Positions 48,745 through 64,000 of a stretch of 64,000 nucleotides of DNA are shown here, piece after piece. The stretch comes from Pseudofrankia coriaricola (lineage in GTDB: Bacteria; Actinomycetota; Actinomycetes; Frankiales; Frankiaceae): assembly GCF_001854805.1 (NCBI RefSeq), contig NZ_MBLO01000213.1:31472-95471 (forward strand). Direction: 5' to 3'. Position numbers and translations under genes: made by a program. Each line of letters opens with the position of its first letter. Position 1 is the first letter of the stretch. The notes below the pieces were generated by a model. It did no database searches. It saw nothing but the letters and a program-made list of their open reading frames with translations, and was not told the DNA's origin.

Positions 48745-50838
48745 TTACTCCCCGCGGGCCTTCGCGATGATGTCCTTCGCGACGTTGTTGGGGACTTCGG
48801 CGTAGGAGTCGAACTGCATGGAGTAGTTCGCCCGGCCCGAGGTCTTCGACCGCAGGTCGCCGACGTAGCCGAACATCTCCGAAAGCGGCACCAGCGCCCG
48901 GATGATCCGGGAGCCACCGCGCTCGTCCATCGCCTGGATCTGCCCGCGCCGCGAGTTCAGGTCGCCGATGACCTCACCCATGTAGTCCTCGGGGGAGGTG
49001 ACCTCGACGGACATCATTGGCTCGAGCAGGACCGGGTCGGCCTTCCGCGCCGCCTCCTTGAACGCCATCGAACCGGCGATCTTGAAGGCGAGCTCGGAGG
49101 AGTCGACCTCGTGGTACTGGCCGTCCAGCAGGGTGACCTTTACGTCGACCAGCGGGTAGCCAGCGAGCACACCGAACTCCATGGCCTCCTGGCAGCCCGC
49201 ATCCACGCTCGGGATGTACTCCTTCGGGATGCGACCGCCGGTGACCTTGTTCTGGAACTCGTAGCCACCGCCGTCGCCGCCGGAAGGTTCGAGATTGATG
49301 ATCACCCGCGCGTACTGACCGGAACCGCCGGTCTGCTTCTTGTGGGTGTAATCGACCTTCTCGACCTTCTTGCGGATGGTCTCCCGGTACGCGACCTGCG
49401 GACGGCCGACGTTGGCGTCGACGCTGTACTCGCGCTTCATCCGGTCGACCAGCACCTCGAGGTGCAGCTCGCCCATGCCCGAGATGACCGTCTGGCCGGT
49501 TTCCTCGTCGGTGCGGACCTGGAAGGTCGGGTCCTCCTCGGCGAGCCGCTGGATCGCGGTGCCCAGCTTCTGCTGGTCGGCCTTCGTCTTCGGCTCGATC
49601 GCGACGTGGATGACCGGAGCCGGGAATGTCATCGACTCCAGCACGACCGGCGCGTTCGGGTCGCAGAGGGTGTCACCGGTGGTGGTGTTCTTCAGCCCGA
49701 CGACCGCGACGATCTGGCCGGCGCCGACGCCGTCCCGATCCTCCCGGTGGTTGGCGTGCATCTGCAGGATGCGGCCGATCCGCTCCTTGCGGTCCTTGGT
49801 GGAGTTGAGCACCGCCGAACCGGACGAGAGCCTGCCGGAGTACACCCGGATGTAGGTCAGCTTGCCGACGTACGGGTCAGACATGATCTTGAAAGCGAGC
49901 GCGGAGAACGGCTCGTCCTCGGTGGCCTCGCGAATGACCTCGACCTCTTCGTTGCCCGGCTTGTGACCGACGGTCCTGCCGACGTCGGTCGGGCTGGGCA
50001 GGAAGTCGACGACGGCGTCGAGCATGGGCTGCACGCCCTTGTTCTTGAACGCCGTGCCGCACATGACCGGGTTGATCGCACTGGTGAGGGTGGCCCGTCG
50101 GATCGCCGCGACCAGCTCCTCGACGGTGGGCTCCGTGCCCTCGAGGTACTTCTCCATCAGGTCGTCGTCGTTCTCGGCGACGGTCTCGAGGAGCTTGTCG
50201 CGCCACTCCTGCGCGGCCTCCTCGTGGTCGCGCGGGATGTCGACGACGTCGTAGGAGGCGCCCTTGTCCTCGGAGTGCCAGATCAGGCCCTTCATCCGGA
50301 CCAGGTCGATGACGCCCTTGAAGTCGGACTCGACGCCCCACGGGAGCTGGATGACGGCCGGCGTCGCGTCGAGCCGGTCGATCATCATCTCCACGCAGCG
50401 GTGGAACTCCGCGCCGACCCGGTCCATCTTGTTGACGAACGCGATCCGCGGCACGTTGTACCGGTCGGCCTGGCGCCACACCGTCTCGCTCTGCGGCTCC
50501 ACGCCGGCAACCGCGTCGAACACCGCGACCGCACCGTCGAGCACCCGCAGCGACCGCTCCACCTCGACGGTGAAGTCGACGTGGCCGGGGGTGTCGATGA
50601 TGTTGATGGTGTGGTCTCGCCAGATACAGGTGGTGGCGGCGGAGGTGATGGTGATCCCCCGCTCCTGCTCCTGCTCCATCCAGTCCATCGTGGCGCCGCC
50701 GTCGTGCACTTCACCGATCTTGTAGTTCACACCGGTGTAGTAGAGGATGCGCTCGGTCGTGGTGGTCTTACCCGCGTCGATGTGGGCCATGATCCCGATG
50801 TTGCGGGTCGTGGCCAGGGCGGCACGTACATCAGCCAT
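48745..50838 (-). CDS. fusA: Elongation factor G
   Basis: EF-G catalyses translocation and ribosome recycling. The 697-residue protein has [62 protein letters not shown] and the domain IV loop [20 protein letters not shown], with a standard C-terminus ([15 protein letters not shown]). ATG 50838, 6 bp after rpsG. Confidence 0.98.
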   Translation of the reverse strand: MADVRAALATTRNIGIMAHIDAGKTTTTERILYYTGVNYKIGEVHDGGATMDWMEQEQERGITITSAATTCIWRDHTINIIDTPGHVDFTVEVERSLRVLDGAVAVFDAVAGVEPQSETVWRQADRYNVPRIAFVNKMDRVGAEFHRCVEMMIDRLDATPAVIQLPWGVESDFKGVIDLVRMKGLIWHSEDKGASYDVVDIPRDHEEAAQEWRDKLLETVAENDDDLMEKYLEGTEPTVEELVAAIRRATLTSAINPVMCGTAFKNKGVQPMLDAVVDFLPSPTDVGRTVGHKPGNEEVEVIREATEDEPFSALAFKIMSDPYVGKLTYIRVYSGRLSSGSAVLNSTKDRKERIGRILQMHANHREDRDGVGAGQIVAVVGLKNTTTGDTLCDPNAPVVLESMTFPAPVIHVAIEPKTKADQQKLGTAIQRLAEEDPTFQVRTDEETGQTVISGMGELHLEVLVDRMKREYSVDANVGRPQVAYRETIRKKVEKVDYTHKKQTGGSGQYARVIINLEPSGGDGGGYEFQNKVTGGRIPKEYIPSVDAGCQEAMEFGVLAGYPLVDVKVTLLDGQYHEVDSSELAFKIAGSMAFKEAARKADPVLLEPMMSVEVTSPEDYMGEVIGDLNSRRGQIQAMDERGGSRIIRALVPLSEMFGYVGDLRSKTSGRANYSMQFDSYAEVPNNVAKDIIAKARGE

Positions 50839-50844
50839 AACAGG

Positions 50845-51315
50845 TCACCAGCGGTAGTGGGCGAAGGCCTTGTTGGACTCCGCCATCTTGTGGGTGTCCT
50901 CCCGGCGCTTCACGCTCGCGCCGAGACCATTGCTCGCGTCGATCAGCTCGTTCATGAGCCGCTCGGTCATCGTCTTCTCGCGGCGGCCGCGCGAGTAGGC
51001 GACCAGCCAGCGCAACGCCAGGGTGGTGCTGCGGCCGGCGCGGACCTCGATCGGCACCTGGTAGGTGGCGCCACCGACCCGGCGGCTGCGCACCTCCAGC
51101 GTCGGCTTGACGTTGTCCAGCGCGCGCTTGAGCGTCACGACCGGGTCGTTGCCGGTCTTCTCACGGGCGCCCTCAAGCGCGCCGTAGACGATCCGCTCGG
51201 CGATCGACTTCTTGCCGCTCATCAGCACCTTGTTGACCAGAGAGGTCACCAGCGGCGACCCGTACACCGGGTCGACGACGACAGCGTGCTTGGGAGCGGG
51301 CCCTTTGCGCGGCAT
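50845..51315 (-). CDS. rpsG: 30S ribosomal protein S7
   Basis: S7 nucleates the 30S head and autoregulates the str operon in E. coli. The 156-residue protein [20 protein letters not shown] has [40 protein letters not shown] and [23 protein letters not shown] 51315 directly follows the rpsL stop with no spacer. Confidence 0.98.
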   Translation of the reverse strand: MPRKGPAPKHAVVVDPVYGSPLVTSLVNKVLMSGKKSIAERIVYGALEGAREKTGNDPVVTLKRALDNVKPTLEVRSRRVGGATYQVPIEVRAGRSTTLALRWLVAYSRGRREKTMTERLMNELIDASNGLGASVKRREDTHKMAESNKAFAHYRW

Positions 51316-51690
51316 CTAGCCCTTCTCCTTCTTCGCGCCGTAGCGGCTACGGGCCTGCTTGCGGTTGCGGACACCCTGGGTGTCCAGCGCGCCACGGACG
51401 ATCTTGTAGCGAACGCCCGGGAGGTCCTTCACTCGGCCGCCGCGCACCAGGACCATCGAGTGCTCCTGGAGGTTGTGGCCGACACCCGGGATGTACGCGG
51501 TGACCTCGATCCCGCTGGACAGCCGGACACGGGCGACCTTGCGCAGCGCCGAGTTCGGCTTCTTCGGGGTGGTCGTGTAGACCCGGGTGCACACGCCACG
51601 ACGCTGCGGGCTCCCCTTGAGGGCAGGGGTCTTGGTCTTCTCGACCTTGTCCTGCCGGCCCTTGCGGACCAGCTGCTGGATCGTGGGCAA
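51316..51690 (-). CDS. rpsL: 30S ribosomal protein S12
   Basis: S12 controls decoding accuracy. The 124-residue protein reads [20 protein letters not shown] after the start, then [20 protein letters not shown] and [20 protein letters not shown]. The lysines at the classical streptomycin-resistance positions are wild type. The family N-terminus demands a TTG start codon at 51690; GGGAG lies upstream. A frame extending to 51765 is rejected because it adds non-homologous residues. Confidence 0.97.
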   Translation of the reverse strand: MPTIQQLVRKGRQDKVEKTKTPALKGSPQRRGVCTRVYTTTPKKPNSALRKVARVRLSSGIEVTAYIPGVGHNLQEHSMVLVRGGRVKDLPGVRYKIVRGALDTQGVRNRKQARSRYGAKKEKG

Positions 51691-52134
51691 CTGCGCTCCC
51701 GTTCCTCTTCCGTCGCGGTGCTGTTCTCTCGCCTGGCGTGCCGGGCACACGAGGACGGCTGCCACCTGGGGTTCCAGGTTGCCCGCCGACCCACGCGGTC
51801 GGGCGTGTCGCGCCTGCCAGCACCCCTCAGCCGTCAGCCGAGTCGTCCTGAGAGGAGCGCGCCTGCCCGCTCATCAGCACAGTCCCGCCGGCATCCGCCG
51901 GCGTCCCTGAGACGAAGCAGGCCCGACAGTCGCCGACGGCGTCCAGTTCGCCAACCGTCTCTGGCCGCAACTCGCCCGGGGATACCCGTAGGTCACCCGT
52001 GCTCCGCGGCCCGCGTCATCTGGCCGGGAAGAGATCCCCAGACAGAAACGCTCGGTCGTCAGTCTGGCGCCACAGCGCCACATCGGGGCGCAGGACACAC
52101 GCCAGAGTCACGTGGACTCCGGCCACAGGACGCA

Positions 52135-52164
52135 ACATTACCCCACGCCCACGTCAAGTGTCGA
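52135..52164 (-). promoter_or_regulatory. Probable promoter of the rpsL-rpsG-fusA-tuf operon
   Basis: On the minus strand, TCGACA (52164-52159), an 18-bp spacer and TAATGT (52140-52135). Start would be near 52128. An overlapping TTGACG offers no proper -10 at 16-18 bp. Confidence 0.55.
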
Positions 52165-52406
52165 ACCGGGTGTCATCCGCGCCCACGGCCCTTCTCGGGC
52201 CGCCCGCCGAGCGCCACCGGAGGTGCGGCGCCTCACCTGCCGCCCTCCGAGATGACCCGCCGAGTCCGGGGTGTCCCCCGGCTCGCACAGCCGGTCGGTT
52301 TCGTCGTCGTTGACGTGTCGTGTGCTGGCTATGGGGCCAGCCGCCCGGTTCCGCTGCTACCCCGCCGGGGCACCAGGTACTGCTGAACCTTCATCGAGCG
52401 AAGATC

Positions 52407-52483
52407 GACATCGGGGGTCCGGGGGTCGCCCCCGGGGTCGCATCACGGCCGCCCCGGGAAGCCGACCGCAGGTCGGCGAACAG
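52407..52483. repeat. Hairpin-rich intergenic element (GGGGTCCGGGG family) upstream of mug
   Basis: CGACATCGGGGGTCCGGGG opens it and TCGGCGAACAGG closes it, both exact matches to the ends of 23531-23684. The GGGGGTC/CCCCCGGGG stem is the core. It lacks the internal extra hairpins present in the other copy. Confidence 0.65.
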
Positions 52484-52635
52484 GATGAGCCAGCTCGCGG
52501 TGGGTTACCGATGTCGGTCCCGCGGTGCCATTGTGCAGGTCTGGCAGGCTGGGCGGGAGTGAAACGACAAGGTTGGCGTTATCGGGACAGCGGGGGTCAC
52601 CGGGTCTTCGCCCAACGATGACGATGGGAGCGCGC

Positions 52636-53271
52636 ATGGTGAGTACAGGCGCCGCGACGGACGCAGCACCGGGCATCAGCGCCGACGCAGGGACGGACGG
52701 AGGCACGCCCGTTGACCCGCGCCGAAAGCCGACCCGAGCCGAGCTCGACGCCGCCTACGGACGCGCCGTCCCAGACCTGATCGCCCCTGGGTTGAAGGTG
52801 CTCATCTGCGGGATCAACCCGTCGCTCGCCGCCGGCGCGACCGGTTTCCACTTCGGCGGCACCGCGAACCGGCTGTGGGCGACGCTGCACCAGGCCGCCT
52901 TCACCGACCGCCAGCTGCACCCGTCCGAGACCGGCGAGCTGCTCGCCCGCGGCATCGGCATCACCAACATCGTCAACCGCGCCACCGCCCGCGCGGACGA
53001 GATCCACGACGACGAGATCCGCGCCGGCGTCGGCCGGCTAACGGCCACCGTCGAGCGCTACCAGCCCGGCTGGCTGGCCTTCCTGGGTCTCGGCGCCTAC
53101 CGCATCGCCTTCGGCCAGAAGAAGGCCCCTGTAGGCCGCCAGCCCGACCACCTGGGCTCGACGGGAGTCTGGCTCCTCCCGAACCCCAGCGGCCTCAACG
53201 CCCACTACTCGCTCCAGGCCCTCGTCGAGGCCTACCGCGAGCTTTACGAAGCCGCCTACGCGCCCTCGTAG
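52636..53271 (+). CDS. mug: G/U mismatch-specific DNA glycosylase
   Basis: Mug excises uracil and ethenocytosine opposite G. The 211-residue protein has the active-site segment LICGINPSLAAGATGFHFGG with the catalytic Asn, TANRLWATLHQAAFT, GITNIVNRATARADE and the intercalation loop LPNPSGLNAHYSLQALVEAY, matching the Mug/TDG branch. The N-terminal ~35 residues are extra. ATG 52636 has GGGAG upstream. It is the only plus-strand gene in the 27-64 kb region, inserted between the str and rpo operons. Confidence 0.93.
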   Translation: MVSTGAATDAAPGISADAGTDGGTPVDPRRKPTRAELDAAYGRAVPDLIAPGLKVLICGINPSLAAGATGFHFGGTANRLWATLHQAAFTDRQLHPSETGELLARGIGITNIVNRATARADEIHDDEIRAGVGRLTATVERYQPGWLAFLGLGAYRIAFGQKKAPVGRQPDHLGSTGVWLLPNPSGLNAHYSLQALVEAYRELYEAAYAPS

Positions 53272-53349
53272 CGGGTTCGGCCGGTCCTCCTTCAGTCCTG
53301 CCCTCGCCGAGTCGTGGGAGGGCCGCGGTCGGGAACCGCTCGAATCGCC

Positions 53350-53386
53350 AACGGCGGGCGCCCCCGAAGGGACGCCCGCCGCCGTT
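53350..53386. terminator. Terminator between convergent mug and rpoC
   Basis: AACGGCGGGCG (53350-53360) pairs with CGCCCGCCGCCGTT (53373-53386) with a 3-base bulge; TTCG follows on the plus strand. It serves as a likely bidirectional terminator. Confidence 0.7.
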
Positions 53387-53407
53387 CGTTCGACCAGGAT
53401 CTGCCGA

Positions 53408-57301
<3,894 letters not shown>

Positions 57302-57397
57302 GACTGTCGCCTGCTCTCTCTTTCTCAGTCGGGACGCTCAGTCAGGTCAGCGGGTGTTGGCCGGGCCGCCCGCGATCGCGGGCGGCCCGGCCGGCCG

Positions 57398-60820
<3,423 letters not shown>

Positions 60821-61352
60821 GGTGGTCCTTCCGGGGGCCTGGCGTCGGGCGGGAGACGCCGAGGAGCCGTCGGGGCGGTCAGGTGATCAGTGTCTCGCCG
60901 TGTTTACACGCGGCGTTAGCGGGGTAGTGCGGCAGGTTGTCTCAGTGAGGACCGTCACGCCAGATCGGGCCGGATGCCGGGTCGTCAGACATGTCCGTCG
61001 GTCCCGGTCGCGCGAGGCGCGGCACCAGGAGGTCCAGAGTCGTCCGAGGGCGGGCGCCACAGCCGCCGTGCCGGCTGACGCCGGCAGGCGGGACGAGCTA
61101 GCGGTGACGGTTCTCTCGTGGGCGGGCGGGCAGAGACCGCACCGGTACGACCGGGGCGATCACGCTGACCCCTTTTCGCCGCACAGAGCCCATCAGACCT
61201 GGTCCCACGGGTGCGCGAACCCACCGGCCTGAACGTGAGGCGGCGGGAAGTCGCCCCAACGGCCCTCGCGGGAGGAGTACGGCGGGTCCGCCACGGTCGG
61301 CGGGAACGGATCTGAGAGGCTCAGTGCAACGAAAAGGACAGCGCAAACTAGC

Positions 61353-61381
61353 AGTGTAGCCCTAGGCCGCACTGCTGACAA
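61353..61381 (-). promoter_or_regulatory. Probable rpoB promoter
   Basis: On the minus strand, TTGTCA (61381-61376), exactly 17 bp, and TACACT (61358-61353). Start would be about 61346, directly followed by GTTTGCGCTGTCC. This is among the best promoters in the window and makes rpoBC transcription independent of rplJL. Confidence 0.75.
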
Positions 61382-62150
61382 GCCCCGTCGTCATGTCCGT
61401 TGTGCACTACTTCCGCGCTGCTCGCTGCCTGCCGCCGACCCGCCGTGTTCCCGCCGCTCCCGCCCTTCCCGCCTTCCCGTCCGTCTGTCGGCCGCGCGTC
61501 TACCCGACGCCCACGGCCCTCCGACCACCGCCACGCTGTGTCGCCGTGGTGGGATCGCCGCGACCGGCCGAGCCGAGGCCGTCAGGCCTGGACCCACCGG
61601 CCACGCGCCGCACCGACTGGTCGGCTCGGGTTGCCCCGATGGGAGATACCCTGCCCGACTTCGTCAGATCGCGGCGGTGGTCCGCCAAATGATGGAACTC
61701 CGTTGTTGGGGATGGAGTCAACCCCTCAGACGGACCGCATGTGCGGGTAGTTACCGTTCTGCCGCCCCGCCAGGCCGCGGCCACGTCGTCCGATGTCACA
61801 CCGGGCGCGCAACGCCCGGTCCCCTGGGCCGCCCTCGCCCCCTCGCCGGAGCGTCCCACCAGCATCGGACACCCCCGCCGGCTTGGCCACTCCGCGGACG
61901 GGGCCGACACCCGTCCAACGGGCATCGAAAGCCTGGCCGTACATGGTTCCGGGCGAGGCTGGACGCTGGTCGCCGGACCGCGAACCGAGCCGTATATGGG
62001 CCACGCGCGGCCCGGCCGGCGCCGCGCCGATACCACTATCGTCACCAGCCACCCGGCCCGACGGACCGTAACCCATCCCGCCGGAGCGTGGCCACCCCCG
62101 ACGTGCAGGTGTCGCCGCCAGGACCTTCCACAACGCCGCAGAAACGCCAA

Positions 62151-62177
62151 CGAGGCGGGCGAAAGTCGCCCGCCTCG
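62151..62177. terminator. 12-bp hairpin between rplL and rpoB
   Basis: CGAGGCGGGCGA (62151-62162), AAG loop, TCGCCCGCCTCG (62166-62177). It is perfect and suits termination of read-through from rplL. Confidence 0.65.
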
Positions 62178-62322
62178 TCAGACGAAAAGCGGTAGCCGTC
62201 CAAAGACGGCGGCCACGCGTCCCAGTCGCCCGGCCGGTCAAGCCACGCGGTGCGGTGGGACGGCTTTGGCGAGCAACACACGCAACTCAGCCACAGGAAG
62301 CGACAGCGCATTAGCGCAAGGA

Positions 62323-62357
62323 TCCCTGCCGGATCGGAGAAGCCGATCCGGCAGGGA
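62323..62357. terminator. 15-bp hairpin downstream of rplL
   Basis: TCCCTGCCGGATCGG (62323-62337) pairs perfectly with CCGATCCGGCAGGGA (62343-62357) around AGAAG; ACCCC follows. It lies about 54 bases beyond the rplL stop. The GAAG loop and GCAGGGACCCC end recur at 34695-34724 and, in part, at 23645-23673. Confidence 0.75.
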
Positions 62358-62374
62358 CCCCGGGCGCCGCCCGG

Positions 62375-62400
62375 CGGCCGGGCGCTCCCGCGCCCGGCCG
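62375..62400. terminator. GC hairpin immediately after rplL
   Basis: CGGCCGGGCGC (62375-62385), loop TCCC, GCGCCCGGCCG (62390-62400), ending 10 bases from the rplL stop. It has the same core as the terminators at 19063 and 29938. Confidence 0.7.
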
Positions 62401-62410
62401 CGGGAGCGCC

Positions 62411-62803
62411 CTACTTGACGGTGACGGTGGCGCCGGCGCCCTCGAGGGCCGCCTTGGCCTTGTCCGCCGCCTCCTTGGTGGCCTTCTCCAGGACCGGCTT
62501 CGGCGCGCCGTCCACGAGGTCCTTGGCCTCCTTGAGGCCCAGGCTCGTCAGGGCGCGGACCTCCTTGATGACCTGGATCTTCTTGTCGCCAGCGGCCTCG
62601 AGGATGACGTCGAACTCGTCCTGCTCCTCCACGGCCGGGGCGGCCTCGCCGCCGCCGCCCGGGCCGGCGACGGCCGCGACGGCGACCGGAGCGGCGGCCG
62701 TGACGCCGAAGGTGTCCTCGAACTGCTTCACGAACTCGGACAGCTCGAGCAGCGTCATCTCCTTGAACGCGTCGAGCAGGTCGCCTGTCGAGAGCTTCGC
62801 CAT
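62411..62803 (-). CDS. rplL: 50S ribosomal protein L7/L12
   Basis: The stalk protein recruits translation factors. The 130-residue protein [20 protein letters not shown] has the N-terminal dimerisation helices ([20 protein letters not shown]), an Ala/Gly hinge and the C-terminal factor-binding domain ([40 protein letters not shown]). ATG 62803 is preceded by AGGAAGGAAC. It lies 126 bp after rplJ. Confidence 0.98.
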   Translation of the reverse strand: MAKLSTGDLLDAFKEMTLLELSEFVKQFEDTFGVTAAAPVAVAAVAGPGGGGEAAPAVEEQDEFDVILEAAGDKKIQVIKEVRALTSLGLKEAKDLVDGAPKPVLEKATKEAADKAKAALEGAGATVTVK

Positions 62804-62929
62804 GATGGCGGTTCCTTCCTGTTCTGTGTCTTAGATCGTCGTGGTGCGGTCTGCCGGGCCGGGCCACGCGGGCCTGGCCGGCCGCTGCCGCGGGTGATAC
62901 CTGGCTGGCTGGTCGCCGGTGCGGGCCGA

Positions 62930-63493
62930 CTAGTCGACCGAGACGGCCTCGGCCGGCGCCTCGGCGGCGCCACCAGCCTCCGCCTCGCGCTTGGCGCGCA
63001 GCGCCTCGGCGAGCCGGGCGGCCTGCGACAGCGGCGCGGCGAACAGGCCGACGGCCTTGGCCAGCGAGCCGTTCATGGCGCCGGCCAGCTTGGCCAGCAG
63101 GACCTCGCGGGACTCGACGTCGGCGAGCTTGCGGATGTCGTCAGCCGACATCGGCTTGCCCTCGACGAAGCCACCCTTGACGACCAGGGCGGGGTTCGCG
63201 CGGGCGAAGTCCCGAAGACTCTTGGCGGCCTCGACCGGGTCACCGCTGACGAAGGCGACGGCGGTCGGCCCGGCGAGCAGGTCTTCGATGCCGGTCACGC
63301 CAGCACGCTCAGCGGCGATCTTGGTGAGGGTGTTCTTGACGACCGCGTACTTGGTCTCGGCACCCAGCGACCGGCGCAGCTCGGTGATCTGGCTGACGGT
63401 CATGCCGCGGTACTCGGTCAGGACAGCCGCGGTGGAGCCACGGAACTGGTCGGTGATCTCCGCCACGGCGGCGCTCTTCTCAGGGTTCGCCAT
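62930..63493 (-). CDS. rplJ: 50S ribosomal protein L10
   Basis: L10 holds L12 dimers on the 50S stalk. The 187-residue protein [20 protein letters not shown] has [40 protein letters not shown] and an L12-binding C-terminal helix ([20 protein letters not shown]). ATG 63493 has AAGGAG upstream; the frame to 63601 lies in the leader RNA and is rejected. Confidence 0.98.
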   Translation of the reverse strand: MANPEKSAAVAEITDQFRGSTAAVLTEYRGMTVSQITELRRSLGAETKYAVVKNTLTKIAAERAGVTGIEDLLAGPTAVAFVSGDPVEAAKSLRDFARANPALVVKGGFVEGKPMSADDIRKLADVESREVLLAKLAGAMNGSLAKAVGLFAAPLSQAARLAEALRAKREAEAGGAAEAPAEAVSVD

Positions 63494-63728
63494 CGGGCTC
63501 CTTGGGGGGAACGTGCCGGCCGTACCCGAAGGACCCCCTACAACGACGAACGCCCCGGCGCAGGCGCTCGGGGCGGGAAACCGTGCTCGCGTGGCTGGCA
63601 TCCAAGATGCCCGCCGTCTCGACTACGGATCGCGTCCGTCACCTGCGCGGGCCGCCCAGAGTCTCCGGGCCTTCGGCCGTCCTCCGGCGGAGCAGGTGGA
63701 CGGCGACCAGCGGTCTGTGGTGTAGAAC
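63494..63728 (-). promoter_or_regulatory. L10 (rplJ) leader RNA, probable autoregulatory element
   Basis: About 235 nt between the inferred transcription start and rplJ are highly structured. They include GACCGCTGGTC, CCGCGCAGGTGACGGACGCG-like text, GTAGTCGAGAC and a final CCCCGAGCG/CGGGGCG hairpin before AAGGAG. In bacteria the L10(L12)4 complex binds such leaders to repress rplJL translation. The overall look matches actinobacterial L10 leaders; I did not fold or align it. Confidence 0.6.
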
Positions 63729-63736
63729 TCCTGTCA

Positions 63737-63796
63737 ATACTACATCCCTCAAACCACACACCCGTCACGCCCGGCCGCATCCCTCAAACCACACAC
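63737..63796 (-). promoter_or_regulatory. rplJ promoter region with 19-bp direct repeats
   Basis: On the minus strand, TAGTAT (63742-63737) is a good -10. Immediately upstream GTGTGTGGTTTGAGGGATG occurs at 63761-63743 and again, exactly, at 63796-63778, 35 bp apart. No consensus -35 is present; the repeats cover its position, suggesting an activator-dependent promoter. Confidence 0.55.
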
Positions 63797-63825
63797 GCTG
63801 TGCCGGTCAGGGCGGAAGGTTATTG

Positions 63826-64000
63826 CTGGTTCGCTCCGTGCTGTGTTGCTGGTTCGCTCCGTGCGGGCGGCGCGCTCCGGCCCCGTACTCGCTTCGCTCG
63901 TAGGAGGGCCTCCGCGAGGCGCGCCTCCGCGCCCAGCGCGGTTGCTTGCCGCTGTGACGTCACCAACCCGAAGACGGCCGCGTTCGCGGGGCCTTCGCTT
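63826..64000. repeat. Dispersed intergenic repeat, copy 3 (cut by the window edge)
   Basis: It shares CTGGTTCGCTCCGTGCGGGC, CTCCGGCCCCGTACTCGCTT, GCGCCTCCGCGCCCAGC, GCTGTGACGTCACCAACCCG and GCGTTCGCGGGG with copy 1. About 100 bp of the middle of copy 1 is missing here. It lies upstream of the rplJ promoter region. Confidence 0.85.

Larger units (their letters stand above)
51691..52635. promoter_or_regulatory. str-operon leader and divergent spacer before mug
   Basis: 945 bp without a supported gene. It holds the rpsL promoter (52135-52164) with a leader of about 435 nt, a repeat element of the GGGGTCCGGGG family (52407-52483), and the start region of mug. Confidence 0.55.
60821..62410. other. 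1.59-kb rplL-rpoB spacer
   Basis: No gene is supported; open frames here are Arg/Pro/Gly-rich shadows without ribosome binding sites. From right to left it contains the hairpin group after rplL (62323-62400), a 12-bp hairpin (62151-62177), the rpoB promoter (61353-61381) and a long rpoB leader. The stretch 61400-62150 shows nothing I can identify. Confidence 0.55.

Noticed and set aside
61193..61381. 62-codon minus-strand frame with a signal-like LLVCAVLFVALSLS
   Set aside because: Its ATG lies within the -35 box of the rpoB promoter, so the promoter's transcript would lack the start codon. No ribosome binding site is seen.
61500..62150. 216-codon minus-strand frame in the rplL-rpoB spacer
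   Set aside because: Composition is Arg/Gly/Pro-rich like other random high-G+C frames, with no start signal.

Overview
The window is high-G+C actinobacterial chromosome on codon use and gene order. A Frankia-like organism (Frankiales) is the best guess. The evidence is the order rplJ-rplL-rpoB-rpoC-rpsL-rpsG-fusA-tuf-S10-spc-alpha-rplM/rpsI-glmM-glmS, zinc-binding S14 and L36, many GTG starts, a TTG start on rpsL, and Ala/Pro/Glu-rich tails on several ribosomal proteins. The genus is inferred from general resemblance and was not tested.

Layout. 1-265: start of a DNA alkylation repair gene running off the left edge. 455-10459: housekeeping genes (nnr, an alpha/beta hydrolase, the t6A operon tsaE-tsaB-rimI-tsaD and a small Cys-tailed protein) bracketed by two full-length paralogous single-pass membrane proteins. 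10592-17944: an accessory-looking minus-strand cassette of an Lrp/AsnC regulator, a PLP aminotransferase, a MurF-Alr fusion and a tandem fusion of two D-Ala-D-Ala-ligase-like ATP-grasp modules. 18506-27020: a SWIM protein, glmS, glmM, rpsI, rplM, an unknown membrane-anchored protein and truA. 27306-52164: the alpha, spc, S10 and str ribosomal clusters, almost all on the minus strand, with secY, adk, map and infA. 52636-53271: mug on the plus strand. 53408-63493: rpoC, rpoB, rplL and rplJ, with a long rpoB leader and an L10-type leader.

How the genes work together. Most of the window is the transcription and translation core, read right to left, with short overlaps (ATGA, GTGA, TAGTG, TGATG) that imply translational coupling. 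glmS and glmM feed UDP-GlcNAc and peptidoglycan synthesis. The 10.6-18 kb cassette encodes the three activities that make and install the D-Ala-D-Ala end of peptidoglycan (alanine racemase, D-Ala-D-Ala ligase, MurF). They are packed into two fused proteins beside an amino-acid-responsive regulator and an aminotransferase. Its base composition looks less G+C-rich than its neighbours. It could be an alternative peptidoglycan-terminus module or a D-amino-acid peptide pathway.

The intergenic DNA is also unusual. It carries several families of hairpin-rich repeats: a roughly 170-440 bp element with recurring CTCCG/CGGAG words near infA, map and the right edge; GGGCGC-nnn-GCGCCC hairpins at gene ends; TTC- or GAAG-looped hairpins followed by GGGACCCC; and GGGGTCCGGGG elements. 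There is also a decayed duplicate of the rpmJ translation start and a pair of large nested inverted repeats after rpoA. Promoters with good -35/-10 boxes and 17-18 bp spacing are visible before rpoB, infA and rpsL.
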